Source: Roridomyces roridus
Lineage: Eukaryota > Basidiomycota > Agaricomycetes > Agaricales > Mycenaceae
Assembly (NCBI GenBank): GCA_029378245.1
Contig: JARKIF010000019.1
Location: 868,001-932,000, forward strand
Length of the DNA: 64,000 nucleotides
Direction: 5' to 3'
Part shown: piece after piece, positions 33,071-44,304 of the stretch
How positions within the stretch are numbered: the first letter of the stretch is position 1
Layout: each line of letters begins with the position of its first letter
Translations under genes and position numbers: made by a program
Notes under the pieces: model-generated
The model's input: the letters and a program-made list of their open reading frames with translations, nothing else
The model's database searches: none
What the model was told of the DNA's origin: nothing

Positions 33071-34081
33071 ATGTTCATCAAGCACACATTCCTCGTTCTC
33101 TCTGCCGTTCTGTCTGTCCTCGCTGCTCCCACCGAGCAGGAGACTAACACCTCTCTCAATCGCCGCTGCTTCTGGAACGGTGGTATGTAGCCGATTTCTG
33201 TTTCGTTCCACTCAGCCGACTGACGGGAACCTTTCAGGCGGATGGTATTGGTGTGCAGTCTAAGAGAATCCAGCTCCTCAGACTCGTGACTTCGAAGAGG
33301 TAGACGCAGAGCTCACGGAGCGTTGCCTCTCCAAGGGCGGTATGCTACACCTATGATCTCATTATGATACTCTCTCTGACCTCTGCCGATCCATAGATGG
33401 CTTGTACTGGTGCGCGGATCAGGAAACTCCCGCCGTGGAATCTCGCGAGGTTGCCCATGAATCCGATGACTGCAGAAGCGTTGCTTCTGGAATGGAGATG
33501 AGAGCGTCACCTCTGGTCTTTTCTCACCTCTCTCTGACAATACCGAACAGGCGGTTGGTACTGGTGCGCCGTGCAGGAAACTCCCGAGCCTGTTGTCGAG
33601 GCTCGCGATATCTCAGGAGAGGTCGACATTCAGAAGCGCTGCTTCTGGAATGGAGGTGAGGTACGGCCGTCCTCCTTGTGCTCCTTCTACAATCCCACAA
33701 GCGGCTGGTACTGGTGCGCCGCTCAAGACACTCCGGCGCCTGTCGTCGAATCTCGCGAAGGCGGCTCAAGAATCCGATGGCCTGCAGAAGCGCTGCTTCT
33801 AGAATGGAGGTGAGCGTTTTATGCCTCCCCTCAACTCTTTCTCAATTCCCCAGGTGGCTGGTACTGGTGCGCTGTCCAAGAGACTTCCGGAGCTCGAATC
33901 CCGCGAAGTTGCCGAGGAGGTTGACATTCAGAAACGCTGCTTCTGGAATGGAGGCGAGTCTATCACAACAATCCTGCGTTCGCTCTTTCTGACAGGCTTT
34001 ACAGGCGGTTGGTACTGGTGCGCCGTCCAGGACACCCCGGAGCCGGTAGTCGAGGCACGCGAGGTTGCAGAGACCAGCTAA
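33071..34081 (+). CDS. Secreted Kex2-type repeat precursor, candidate RiPP (dikaritin-like), with broken modules
   Basis: ATG 33071: signal peptide MFIKHTFLVLSAVLSVLAAP, then RRCFWNGG. Six modules follow, each of the form GWYWCA-(V/A)Q(E/D)TP..VVE(A/S)RE, an acidic spacer, then (Q)KRCFWNGG; the last ends EVAETS-stop. An intron of about 45-57 nt cuts every module at the same point, in the Gly run (phase 1), so splicing creates CFWNGGGWYWCA. Lys-Arg before Cys is a Kex2 site. Damage: TAA at 33261-33263 where relatives have CAA, a degenerate CLSKGG/GLYWC module, a frame loss and an AT donor in exon 33397-33497, an acceptor one base short at 33701, TAG for Trp at 33800-33802, and a frame loss in 33854-33953. 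Exons 33551-33655 and 34005-34081 are intact. A functional short product is possible by exon skipping; otherwise this is a decaying gene. The cyclic-peptide role is inference. Confidence 0.7.
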
Positions 34082-34223
34082 GTCAGCAAATTCTTCACAA
34101 AGTTAGCTCGCATTTGCTCACCTTACACCAGACACTCGGCGCGAACTCCCTTCCAATTCATCATCATCTCCTCTCACCCCGATCGAATTTTCTTCTTCTC
34201 TTTCTCCCAGTTCCAATTATAAT

Positions 34224-34673
34224 ATGATCTTCCAACCCTCCGATTCCTTCCCCATGTCAGGTCCCGAAGCCGATGCCGATTGGGAGGTACTCTTCCCTCC
34301 CGGCGGCGGTTTCATTCAGGTCAACGAAACCGGTCGACTCTATGGATTCAGCATGTTCCATGGCATCCACCATCTCAACTCCATCCGCATGGCTCTCGAG
34401 GCCGCATTCAACGTATCCTCCCCGTTCGCTCGCCAATTCTTCGACGCCTCGGACAGTTTCGGTCACCTTCAGCATTGTACAGCCTACCTTCGGCAGAGTC
34501 TGCTGTGTGCGGCGGATTCGACTTTGGAGCCGGAGAGCGAACACACACCGGGCGGTGTTGCGGGTGTTGGAGTAGCGCATATGTGCAGGGATCCATCAGT
34601 GTTGTATGATGCGACGGAGAAGTTTAAGCTAGCGCCGGCCAAGGTTCCTGGACCTGACTCCCACCACCACTAA
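34224..34673 (+). CDS. UstYa/DUF3328-like protein
   Basis: Single exon, 149 aa, 142 bp after the precursor and on the same strand. The core is ADADWEVLFPPGGGFIQV, GFSMFHGIHHLNSIRMALEA, FGHLQHCTAYLRQSLLCAAD then STLEP, and VAHMCRDPSVLYDATEKF. UstYa-family proteins carry two HxxHC motifs and a C-R-D near the end; here the second is intact (HLQHC) and the first reads HGIHH, with His for Cys. The family performs oxidative cyclisation of fungal ribosomal peptides (ustiloxin, asperipin, phomopsin types). Members usually have an N-terminal membrane helix, which this start lacks; an unseen upstream exon or a soluble form are both possible. Linking it to the neighbouring precursor is inference from adjacency. 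Confidence 0.75.
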   Translation: MIFQPSDSFPMSGPEADADWEVLFPPGGGFIQVNETGRLYGFSMFHGIHHLNSIRMALEAAFNVSSPFARQFFDASDSFGHLQHCTAYLRQSLLCAADSTLEPESEHTPGGVAGVGVAHMCRDPSVLYDATEKFKLAPAKVPGPDSHHH

Positions 34674-35326
34674 TTTATATTTTTGTTCTACCTACACTCT
34701 TTAATCAATTATTTATGTGCGCCTTGCGACTTGACCCCCCGGACGCGGCTAAACGCTTCGAAAGAGCTGGGCCAACCAGATCTTCACCCTAGAATTCAAC
34801 CACAATCACGTGAGGTGTTCAGAATTCAGACAACTCTCGATCGAAACTTGGGAATGCACCCAACTGGGGAAATATTTTGAAGGAGTCGCTAGCTTTGATG
34901 ATGCATGGAAGGCTTTGACTCTCGAGCCACTGACACAAAAAAGGATTCTCCCTATCACCCAGTACCCTTGCTGGATTCGAACCACGGACCCAATCGTACA
35001 AGAACTGGCTCGACGAACTTCGTTGTGGGCTGTCAATGAGTCCCTCGGGCTCGAAAATGTCCCTCGAGCTTTGTTTGAGCTGGCACGTCCGAAGGTGTGT
35101 GAAACAAGGGAAGGAGGTGAGGGCGAGGGCGGACGCCGTCTGTGGTGGTGGTGAGCGATCGAGCAGGCAGGGCGTGACAGTCATCAAATGTGGAAGGGCA
35201 TCGGGCGGTGTTTGCATTGAATTCTGGCGAACTGTCGGGTTTCCATGTAGACATCTATTTATAATTCTCGCCGCACTCCGCGGGTTTCTGAATTGTTTCT
35301 GAAATAGAATTATCCTTGTTACACGT
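34674..35326. other. Intergenic spacer with tRNA-like B-box sequence
   Basis: A minus-strand GTGGTTCGAATCCAGC (about 34971-34986) resembles a tRNA T arm, but no matching A box or acceptor stem was found. No supportable gene otherwise. Confidence 0.4.
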
Positions 35327-36016
35327 ATGCTCCACCCGCCACAAGTATCCCTGCTTCTCTCCTTCCTCCTCTCCGCCTTCCTCGCAAAGGCCGCCCCAGA
35401 CGATGCTGCCGACGCATCCGTCGCGCACGACCAACTCCGCACACCAATCCCAATTCCCTACTCCGCACCGTTGGACTACACACTCATGACGACAGCATTC
35501 CTTTTAACCATCGCCTCGCTCCTCGCGCTCCCCTTCCTGCTCTCGGCGCTTCGAAATCGGTGGACTTGGGCTGTCGCCACCGCCTTCCTGTCCATCGTCA
35601 TGACCTCGGGGTTCATGTTCACGCGTGTCCGTAATTCGCCGCCCTTCGGGAGAGATAGGCAGTGGGTAGCAATTGGTCCGCAGTCGCAATATGGTGGGGA
35701 GGTTTACATTATCACTGCTCTTTGTGCGTCCCTCGAGAATTCTTCAGATTGAAATGCAGCTGATTGGGATGGTCTGCAGATTCTATCCTGGGATTCGCGT
35801 TTCTCATGCTCACCATGGTCATTCCGCGCCAGCCTGCTGTTCGGCGCGCGCAGCTGTATTTTTGGAGCCTTGTCATCGCGCTCGGGTATTCGACGCTCGT
35901 CGCGCTGTTCAAGTTCAAGATGGGTGTGTCTTTCCTTTCGTTTCTCAGTGGATGTCACTGACGCGCCCGGTGTAGAATATCTTGAACGGATATATCCGTT
36001 CAAGATGTTGTTCTAG
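35327..36016 (+). CDS. OST3/OST6-like membrane protein without the thioredoxin domain
   Basis: ATG 35327: signal peptide (MLHPPQVSLLLSFLLSAFLA) then about 45 aa and four hydrophobic helices. Between helices: MFTRVRNSPPFGRDRQW, QSQYGGEVYIITAL, YSILGFAFLMLTMVIPRQPA, RRAQLYFWSLVIALGYSTL and EYLERIYPFKMLF. This matches the C-terminal half of OST3/OST6 (oligosaccharyltransferase subunit) proteins: a short R-x-x loop, QNQFG-like turn, VPR turn and a YPF ending. Usual members have a ~150-aa lumenal thioredoxin-like domain first; it is missing. Two introns (after CTT T and ATG G) keep the frame to TAG 36014-36016. It could be a paralogue or a domain relic. No link to glycosylation of the precursor is shown. 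Confidence 0.65.
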
Positions 36017-36740
36017 TAGTGAACAAGGGGGACCCAACTTTCGAAATTTGGATATCCACTCTCGAAGTGTTTTGAACCCTCCATCTGGACCCCCTCCCCC
36101 CCCCTCCCCCACCATATAGGGAAGGAGTTTCCCACGGCTACCACGGCCATCAATTGTTTGCTTCTGTTAGCCCCAAATCCAGTGTGCGGAAGAGAAGTTT
36201 CAGGACCTAAAGACACTCAATAGAGATGTCCATGCAGTATTATCATTGTATTGGGTGTTACACAAGCTAGCCCTATCGATAAATCACCTTAGCAGACTCG
36301 GCCGTCCGAGATTCGGATCAAAGAATGACCAAATAAGGAAATTTTGATCAATTCACCTCGTAGCAGTAGGGAAATACCTGCTGGGCTGTGGAATGACCAT
36401 ATCAGCTACTTTTAAGACCATTCAGAGCACATTTGAAATGTACGTCAAAAAGTTTTTTAAGGGTCCGGCCGGGACCCCCCCCCCTCCCCCACCCTATGTC
36501 AAATTTTCGGCCGTTGATTCCCCCTTGGTAGTGAATGGATTACACGCAATGAAATAAATGCATGTCGATTTTGGTCGAGTAACTGTCAGATTTTTGGGAG
36601 CGCGCAAGATGGCTCTTTTGGGCGTCTTTTTCCTCGGGATCGGTCAGTTTTTTCTTTTTTGAGGAGTTCGTGTCCTACCATAACAGCATAAACGGCTATG
36701 ACGACCATCGACCCGTCGAATACGTTGTATGTTTTCTACT

Positions 36741-37289
36741 ACAGATGCTAAATGTGTAACGAAACGGTTAGCATATTTGTCAATTTGCCGCATACGGATC
36801 AATTTGATGGTTTCGGTGCCATCATATTTGGGTTCCTCGGCATCGAAAACAGGGGTGGGTGAAGCTTCATAATTTCTGCGTGATTGTGTAGAGAGCCAGA
36901 GTGTTCACAATTTTGATGCCATTTTCCATTTTTATTGGGTACCGAAAACAATGATGCCTACGAGCGAAGAACGGTTCGACATCACCGGATGGGACTCTCA
37001 CGGCCCAGACAGACCAGGAATGCTGCCTCCCAGGGCAAAAGACCCCATCCAACCCCGATCACTGCGCACCAATATTCACTCTCTTTTATCGATTCAGACC
37101 AAGTCTCAACCAGAGCCTGAAACAAAGATGATTTTCTGGCATACCCACCTGGGCACCTATGCTCATCAAATTTCATGGGTGGGAAGGGGTCATCCATAGC
37201 AATATGTGGATTTATTTTCATCATCAAAGATTGATCGCCGGTTGATGATTTCGTTACACGTGCATTTTCGTTACGCATTTAGCATCTGT
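36741..37289. repeat. Inverted-repeat element A (~0.55 kb)
   Basis: ACAGATGCTAAATGTGTAAC at 36741 is matched in inverse by TTACGCATTTAGCATCTGT ending at 37289 (24-bp arms, one mismatch). No clear target duplication was seen. Confidence 0.55.
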
Positions 37290-37308
37290 GTGCAATCCTT
37301 AGACCAGA

Positions 37309-38418
37309 GCTGGTCTGTCTATGACTTGTCGATAGACAGACCAGTCGATGTGGGAAATGATCAAAGGGAGGCGCGGCTTGCCTTTTTGGGCGATTTCGGC
37401 ATTGTCACGTGTCCCGCACCGAGTGGGTTGTTTCCACTCATTGCGACGTCTGTAGGCTCAAATTCATGGTGTATATACTCTGAAGCACTCTCAAATACAC
37501 TAGGAGTTGGGTGTGCAAATATAAATTGTCGGTAGTAAAGCTACAATACAGGAAAAGTTTTGGGAAAGAAGGAAAAGGTCCTAAAAGGGCCTAGCCAGAC
37601 AGGTAAGTAGGCTGTCTGGCTAGGCACGCGGGGACGATTTCGACATCGGATGGCGTGTGGCGTTTTGAGGGAGCGCGTAGTAAGCAGCGAAGAGTCAAGA
37701 TCGCGCGGCGCGCGGTGTGATCTTTGCTCCGAGTTGTGGGACTGGCCGGGACAGCAGTGTGAATGCGGATTGGGAAGGCGATGCGGAGTGGGAAGGCGAC
37801 GAGAATTGGTGCGCAACGTGGGGTTCAGGCTGCCTGCACGCAGGGAAGGTAGTAGGCGTGGGTGGGGCGAATGGGAAGTGTGGGTCTGATGGATGGAAGG
37901 TCACGACGGGATCGACGTCGATGCGGTCTTTGGAAAGGTAGCCTTCGCGAGGGAGGCATACTGTGGTTAGCGGCCCCCGATAAGAGAATGCATTAATGAG
38001 CACACACCTTGACCAGGCCTTCTAACCCAACCCACGTCGTCCCTCTCAAGCCCGTTCCGCCCACACGTTCGTACTCGATATGTCTGCACCTGCGACTATT
38101 CGGGCGTGGAGTCGCAAAGAGGTGAAGATTTGGGTCGAATGCGGATGGAGTGGCTGGTCTTGGGGTGGTCGCGCTCGTCTTGGTCTTGTGGGTGCCGCGG
38201 ATTTCGGAGAGTGGTGTCTAGCGAGTTTGAGGAGCTTTTGACGGGCCCAGCCGTTGGGCTGAGTCGGATGAGAGAGCAAGGGGAGGAAAGGGAGGTCGTT
38301 TGCTGGCAAAAGTCACGAGACAATGCCGAAATCGCCCAAAAAGGCAAGTCGCGCCTCCCTTTGATCATTTGCGAGATCGACCAGTCTGTCTATCGACATC
38401 TCATAGACAGACTGGTCC
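37309..38418. repeat. Inverted-repeat element B (~1.1 kb) with ~100-bp arms
   Basis: Arms 37309-37409 and 38314-38418 match in inverse over about 100 bp; shared blocks are AATGATCAAAGGGAGGCGCG and CTTGCCTTTTTGGGCGATTT. Each arm is itself a hairpin (GGTCTGTCTATG ... ATAGACAGACC). A further hairpin, CTAGCCAGACA/TGTCTGGCTAG, lies inside at 37591-37623. Confidence 0.7.
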
Positions 38419-39279
38419 TCGAGTCTATGCAATCCTAAGTACTACGCGGAGCACTACGTAGAAGGTATCAATAAGTGGGGTATATGAGAACAATATCAAT
38501 AGCAAGAGAGAAAAAGGTCAAGTCGTTTCATTGGACGTTCCGCGCCCACCCGGCCCAACCCGGGATTCATACCTCTAAGCCGCCAAATGAAGTAAATGGG
38601 CTACAGTAGAAGCTCTGAGTCAGGGCTCATCCTGCAGTGCGCCAACCCATCTCCTCACGGTGCCGGGAGATACTGGGCTTAACCAAATAAAACGACGCGA
38701 AGGACGCGCACTTCGTTGCGGAGGATGTGCACTTCAATATGGAGGACGTGTACTTCCGTTTCGAGGCGGTTCTGAACGGAAATTCTTAGCATTAAGTAGC
38801 ATGAGACTGGGTGCCAGGAAGAAAACATACTTTACTTTGTAAAAGCCCCTTATGTTCGGGCGGACACTGGTTCTGTATCACAACACTCCGAGCTCGGAAA
38901 CTCGGAGCGTATCCAGGGCCTCCCCTGCCCCCTATCGCCCTGCCTGGTCCCCCAGAGCCTCCGACGCCGCCGTTAACTGAAGCGCCACTTCATAAACCCG
39001 TTATCGGTGGAGTTGAGGCTGAATCGTACCAGTGAGATGGGAGATTTGCAGTATCGTCGGAGTCAACTCGGGTTGAGCAGTGCGGGTGGGATCTCCTTCG
39101 GCGGGAGCATTATCATCGATGACTGGTATAGGCGATGAGACCCGCCGCCGCCGCCGGGACCCAGGCCTCAAGCTCATCGAGGAGCAATGAGGCCGTGGAA
39201 GGTGGGCGAGGGAATGCGAGCCAGCGTCGCTACGCAAGCCCTTATATCAGGCTCCGCGCACAGCTCTAAGTTTAGTTTT

Positions 39280-39550
39280 ACAGCTCTTGGGCGCCAATTT
39301 CGACGTCAGTTTCCAGAAGACTTTCCGGGAATTCAAATATCATCTCCTCACAGCTCCAAGTTTACATAAGTCCAACAGCTCTTGGGCGCCAAATTTCGAC
39401 GTCAGTTTCCAGAAGACTTTCCGAGAACTCAAATATCATCTCTTCACAGCTCCAAGTTCAAACGTTCAAGTCCAACAGCTCTTGGGCGTTAATTTCGACA
39501 TTCGTATCACAGAACTTTCCGGGAATTCAATCCCGAATTCCACAGCTTTA
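39280..39550 (+). repeat. Three-unit tandem repeat of about 92-102 bp
   Basis: CAGCTCTTGGGCGCCAA, GACGTCAGTTTCCAGAAGAC and TCAAATATCATCTC recur in order; the third unit is diverged. Repeat starts are near 39280, 39383 and 39475. Confidence 0.7.
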
Positions 39551-42500
39551 GCATTCGATCAACACCTTATACTGGGACAGTGATACATCAATCGCTTCTG
39601 GTGGTCGAAGAGCCGCGGCATATGAGAGACCGCTAGTCAGATATCGTCTCTGATGTATCACGTTCCTCTCGGCTAACAAGGGTTCGCGTGCAATGGATGC
39701 CCACGTGAGTATGCCCGCAGCGAGCAACAACCCTTGTACAACGTGGTCGACGATGAGCAACGAGATGGTAATGATTATGTCATTCTTCCCCTTTCGGTGC
39801 CAATGCTCGACATCGCCATCAACAGCGACCACGATTCAAATAAATATAAAATCGGATAAATTACGAAAAAAAATGGAGGTAGGGCATAACGACGGGCGTT
39901 CCCCAGGCTGTAAACAACACAGTAACTGCGCCAACGGACGGTGTAAAAAAGGCGCCACATCCCGGCACCTACATAGTACACTCCCCAGTCGCGACACATG
40001 TCATTTGCACGGTGCAAACACAACAGGCCGCTGCCTGTGGAGCCAATCGCCCTGTCCCCATCGCCGTTCAGACCCAGCTGACGCTGCTCCCGCGCCCAAA
40101 GAGCATACCGCCCGCCGCCGCGGGACCCCGTGCTCCGGCCCTGCACGCGCTCCCCAATATCGCTGCGTAAGCCGTGGATCGATGCAAGCCTCAACGCGGT
40201 TCGAAAGCTCGTAACGACCTGTGTACGTGCGCTTGACACGGCGTGAATCCATCGACCGTGATTGCCCGAGAACAGCACTATGGCCAGCGCAGATGAGGCT
40301 TCATGAGTCCCTGACGAAACGGAGGAAGGTGCACAGCGTGAGCAGCGTGTAGGGCGAGCGGGGAGACGGAGGGGATGCCAGACCAGCGTACCACCGTTCC
40401 GTGGTGATAACGAGCCCGAGGGAACTCCGCCCGAGATGGGTGAAGTACGAGGCCGATGCGGTGTGGGGGAAGAGGTGGATGGAGCATCGAGCGTGGGCCG
40501 GTGCGTACATAACGCGGGTGTGGTAGCGCTCCGTCGTGTCGGCGAGTAATAGCTGGCTCCGGGTGGTCTTCTCATGCAACATAGGCGAAGGAGTACACCA
40601 GGCAGGGCACACAGAGAGTAGGGCCGTCAAAGATAGGCGAGGGACAGTCCAGCGAGTGGATGACTCCACAAGAAGGTGTGCAACGACGAACGACACAATC
40701 TGAAGAGTGTACATAGCGTGGGTGTGATTCATGAGTGCTGAAGAGCGGTAGGAGACTGCTAGTGGACGCACCTTTGATTCAGCTCATCGAGAACTACATC
40801 CGCTTCTCCTGCACTCAAATCCCAGCCAAAAGTCGGGAAAATCCGGAAATAGATGCCTTGAGCTGGTCGAAGAAGGCTCCCAAAGGCGTCAAGCGAAAGA
40901 ATGGGCGAGTGTGTCGATGTCGTCGTGGTGGTCGTGTGGAGAGAGGCATTCGTAACGCTGTCACGCCTTCGGCCGATCTTGCCGATGGTGTCGCTAACAC
41001 AATGTTCATTTTATTTTGGGCCCCCCTCCCATTCAAATTCCATTCTGAGTAGGTAGAAAGGTTCGCATTTGCGAGCCAAATACCCTCATGCCCTCGGAAG
41101 CGAGGAGAGGGACAGATTCCATCACGACGAACATCGCTATAATTTGGCAGGGCATCACGACGAGTCGCTAACACAGAAAATGAGACGCTGAGACTCAATG
41201 AAAGAATTTCATGGACGCATTTGAGTGGAGAAGTTACTCTAGGGGGTCAGCCAAACCTGAATATAAGAAAATTCAGCCGGAGGAGAGCTCGGGGTAGAAG
41301 TTGGGAAGTTGCATGTTGAATGTAGGTGGTGGTTGAGTAGAACCCTATATGGCTTTGCTCGATCTTTCGACACACTTCCTGCGATCCACTTGTAGATTTA
41401 AAATCCCACCTTCTTTGCATCCAAACAAGTGAAATGTAAGTTTCTGTGCTCTTTCAGTATTCAGAAAGCCCGAATGAAGCCAGAGGAGCCAAGTTTTCCA
41501 AGCCATCAAAGTGGTGTCGCGCGCGATTTGAGCTACCACGTTCACTCGGTGGGCATCTGCTCGATTTGGGGCAGTTCTCCGTGAGTTAATGAGTCTATAT
41601 TGGCTAGTAAAAATACAAAGAGACCAGCAACAATTGAAATAAGAAGCAGTGAACACGGAGCAAGAGGACAGGGAATGAATTTTGAGCAGTACACGTACCC
41701 CGCGGACTTTAATTGTTCCTGAACCCGCACCCACGTCTTCCACTTTAGCCTCATCAACCTCATCACCACTGGTCAGCGTCGTAGGTTGGCTGTTAGGTGC
41801 CAGAAATGAAACCAGCCGCCGTGAATGGTAGCCGAGCGTGAAGGCACGCCCGCGGCGTCGAAACAACGGACACTAGCCTTGCAAGCAATTGAGCATCTTT
41901 GTTTATCAACCGGATTCTTGCGCTACGATGCAGCGAACTAGCCGAATATGTGGGAAAGGGAGCCAACGATGGAGGGCGGCGATGTATAGGCGCGGGTAGA
42001 ATGGGCTCGGCGTGGGTGCGGACCAGGAGCAGCAGAGAAAGCAAAAGCTGCGGCGGACTGGGCGCTGGGAGAATACAGACGATGAGCAATGCCCATCAGT
42101 CGCTGGTTACATTACATGAACAGATGTTTTGGTGCCGGAGGAAGTCAAGGAGGCGGGTGCAGCAGAGGTGCGGTGATTCGATCGGCAAGGGCCAGCGGTC
42201 CTTTTACCACATTCGAGAACCGGAACCGCGGCCGGGGTTTTTCTTTCTTTCTGCGAGGATACAGACAGAATGGGGGCCCTCAGAGCGGAGGAAGAAGCTG
42301 CAGCGTATAACAGAGGTATGGCGGCGTATATGGAGCAATTATGGATCAATGGGCGCCCCGAATTCCCGCCAGAAGCGGGTGATTCCAGTGGGAAAGATTG
42401 GCGGCGATAGAGGATGTGACGAGCCAGAACGAAAGGAGAGTAGAGAAAGCAGGGAGAGTAGAAGTATGTATCCAGCACGGAGCAGAGGGCGGGCAGCCAG

Positions 42501-43035
42501 GCGGGGAGCGGGGAGCCAGCAGGAGCGGGACGGAGAAACCCCCGATCCTAACAAATGTAAACATATTGCCTGATTTGGGCCCGGAGTGCACGGACCAGGC
42601 GCGTGGCGGGCAATAGCGCCCGCCCTGGTGGCGCAACCGAACGATGAGTGTTCAGCGCCCAAGGCGGCCGCTTGCCCCGGGAAGCGAGCGCTCGAGTCAG
42701 CTTGATGGTGTCATAGGGCTACCGCTTATTAGCGGTCGCTCATATGCCACGGCTCTTCGACCATTAGCGAGGATTTGATATATCAAATCCCCACTATGGC
42801 CTGCGATCAACGACTACGCGTGCTGTTGACGGCGGTACAGATCTGAATCGCTGGAGCCTCTTGATCCGAACCACGCTCCGCATGCGCAATAGTTGCGCAA
42901 TAAGTACATAGCATACGTCGGTGCCTGTAAAGTCGCTCTACTTTGAATCTTTGCTGGAGGAAATTCAGTGCTTGATCAACTCCACGTTCGACTTTGGCTC
43001 GACTCGGGAATGTATCATCATTTGAGCTTCTTGAC

Positions 43036-43694
43036 TAGGGCTGGGCACCGTACCGTAACGGACACGGCCGTAATTGATACGGCCGTATTGAGACACGGCC
43101 GTGACATTACGGCCCGTAGAATGGTAGCATCAAGCACTCACGGTACGCTACGGTGCCGTATACGGCCGTATTTCCGTAACACGGCCGTAAATTGATGGCC
43201 AATCATTTCTCATGAGAGTCCGAATTCCTGGATGATTGTGAGCATCGGCATTAAATCTTAGGATGAAGCACCTCTCCCATGCATACCCATCCTTCTTCAG
43301 GCAGAATTTGGGTGGGGCACGTCCGCCGCCGCCGGCTTTGAAGGATGATGGCGTGTTTGATGCATTGATGTGGCTACCGTAAACATCGACAATACCCGCC
43401 CCAGCCCCCAGCTGCCGGCTCATCCAAAGGGGATGGTGTTTCCGCAGTTGTACAAGTTCCCACATCACTTGGTGAGACAATTCTGACACAAATCACCCGC
43501 GATAACAGCGTTTAGAGGATTTTGCCGAGCATTTCCGTATTACGGCCGTAACGGCCGTGTTTTTACGGGAACTACGGCACACGGCCGTGTTGGACACGGG
43601 CCGTGTCAAGACCACTACCAGGGGCCACGGCACGGCACCGTGTCCGTATTACGGAGCCGTATTCCGTAGGGTACGGTTACGGTGCCCAGCCCTA
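43036..43694. mobile_element. hAT-like MITE with ACGGCCGT arrays
   Basis: Ends are TAGGGCTGGGCACCGTA and, inverted, TACGGTGCCCAGCCCTA-like. The flanks are a perfect 8-bp duplication, TTCTTGAC (43028-43035 and 43695-43702). Eight exact copies of the palindrome ACGGCCGT occur, five in the left end and three in the right. 659 bp, no transposase. Confidence 0.85.
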
Positions 43695-43775
43695 TTCTTG
43701 ACCCAGGAATTTTTTGCGGGTGAAAATCTTTGGGAGCAACACACGAATTCAACGATAATCCAACCTCGAAATAAC

Positions 43776-44304
43776 TAGGGTTCGTCACGGGTATGCGGGT
43801 TCACCCGCGGGTTTGCCCCACGGGTCTGGCGGGTACGGGTACGGGTTGGACTCCAACGAAACCCGTACAACCCGCGGGTCATTTGGGCTAGCGCGTGCCG
43901 CTCCGCCGGCTGTTGATTTGCGATAGCAACCGTGGTCGGACCGTCGGCAATCACTCGGCAAGCCTGCCGGGGCTGTTCTTCAGCCCAAGTTGGCTTGCCG
44001 TTGCATCGAAGGTTCGATTCAGGCCAATCACAAGTCATTTATTCGTCGTTGATCACCTTTGAATAAGCTCGAATCCACTCAACTTCAGCCAATCTTGAGA
44101 TTTAAATTGGATCAAGGCATACAAGAAGGTGTAGGTACTCACCTCACCTTCAAGTGGAATGATAGGCAGCAGAAAAACCCGTTGGGCCACGGTTTGATGC
44201 AGAACCGCGGGGTTTCGTACCCGACCTGCGCCGGGTACGGGTTTTGCGGGTACGGGTACGGGTTGGCCTCTCGGCACCCGTACCCGGACCCGTGACGAAC
44301 CTTA
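43776..44304. mobile_element. Second hAT-like MITE with CGGGTA arrays
   Basis: Left end TAGGGTTCGTCACGGGT, right end inverted TAAGGTTCGTCACGGGT. A perfect 8-bp target duplication, GAAATAAC (43768-43775 and 44305-44312). Subterminal runs of CGGGTACGGGTACGGG at both ends. 529 bp, no transposase. Confidence 0.85.

Larger units (their letters stand above)
36017..43035. other. Gene-poor, repeat-rich 7-kb region
   Basis: Contains two inverted-repeat structures (36.7-38.4 kb), C-rich runs (a C8 run at about 36095 and a longer one near 36477, each followed by CTCCCCCACC), short GAGGACGTG-type repeats near 38700-38770, a ~95-bp tandem repeat (39.3-39.55 kb) and palindromes at 42721-42736 and 42771-42790. 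Frames between 39.6 and 42.7 kb are long in places (for example minus 40301-40771, with a hydrophobic stretch) but match no family and overlap on both strands, so none is called. Confidence 0.4.

Noticed and set aside
33071..34081. Ascomycete alpha-factor-type pheromone precursor
   Set aside because: Kex2 repeats with Trp and Cys are similar in style, but basidiomycete pheromones are CaaX lipopeptides and a UstYa-like gene is adjacent.
34960..35030. Possible tRNA gene on the minus strand (GGTTCGAATCC)
   Set aside because: Only the T loop is tRNA-like; the T stem has mismatches, and no A box, anticodon arm or acceptor stem pairs.
39775..40575. 266-codon minus-strand open frame
   Set aside because: Low-complexity start, no motif, and better-looking fragments in other frames; not enough to call a gene.
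41899..42573. 224-codon plus-strand open frame
   Set aside because: Arg/Glu/Gly-rich composition, overlapping minus frames of equal length and no recognisable motif.
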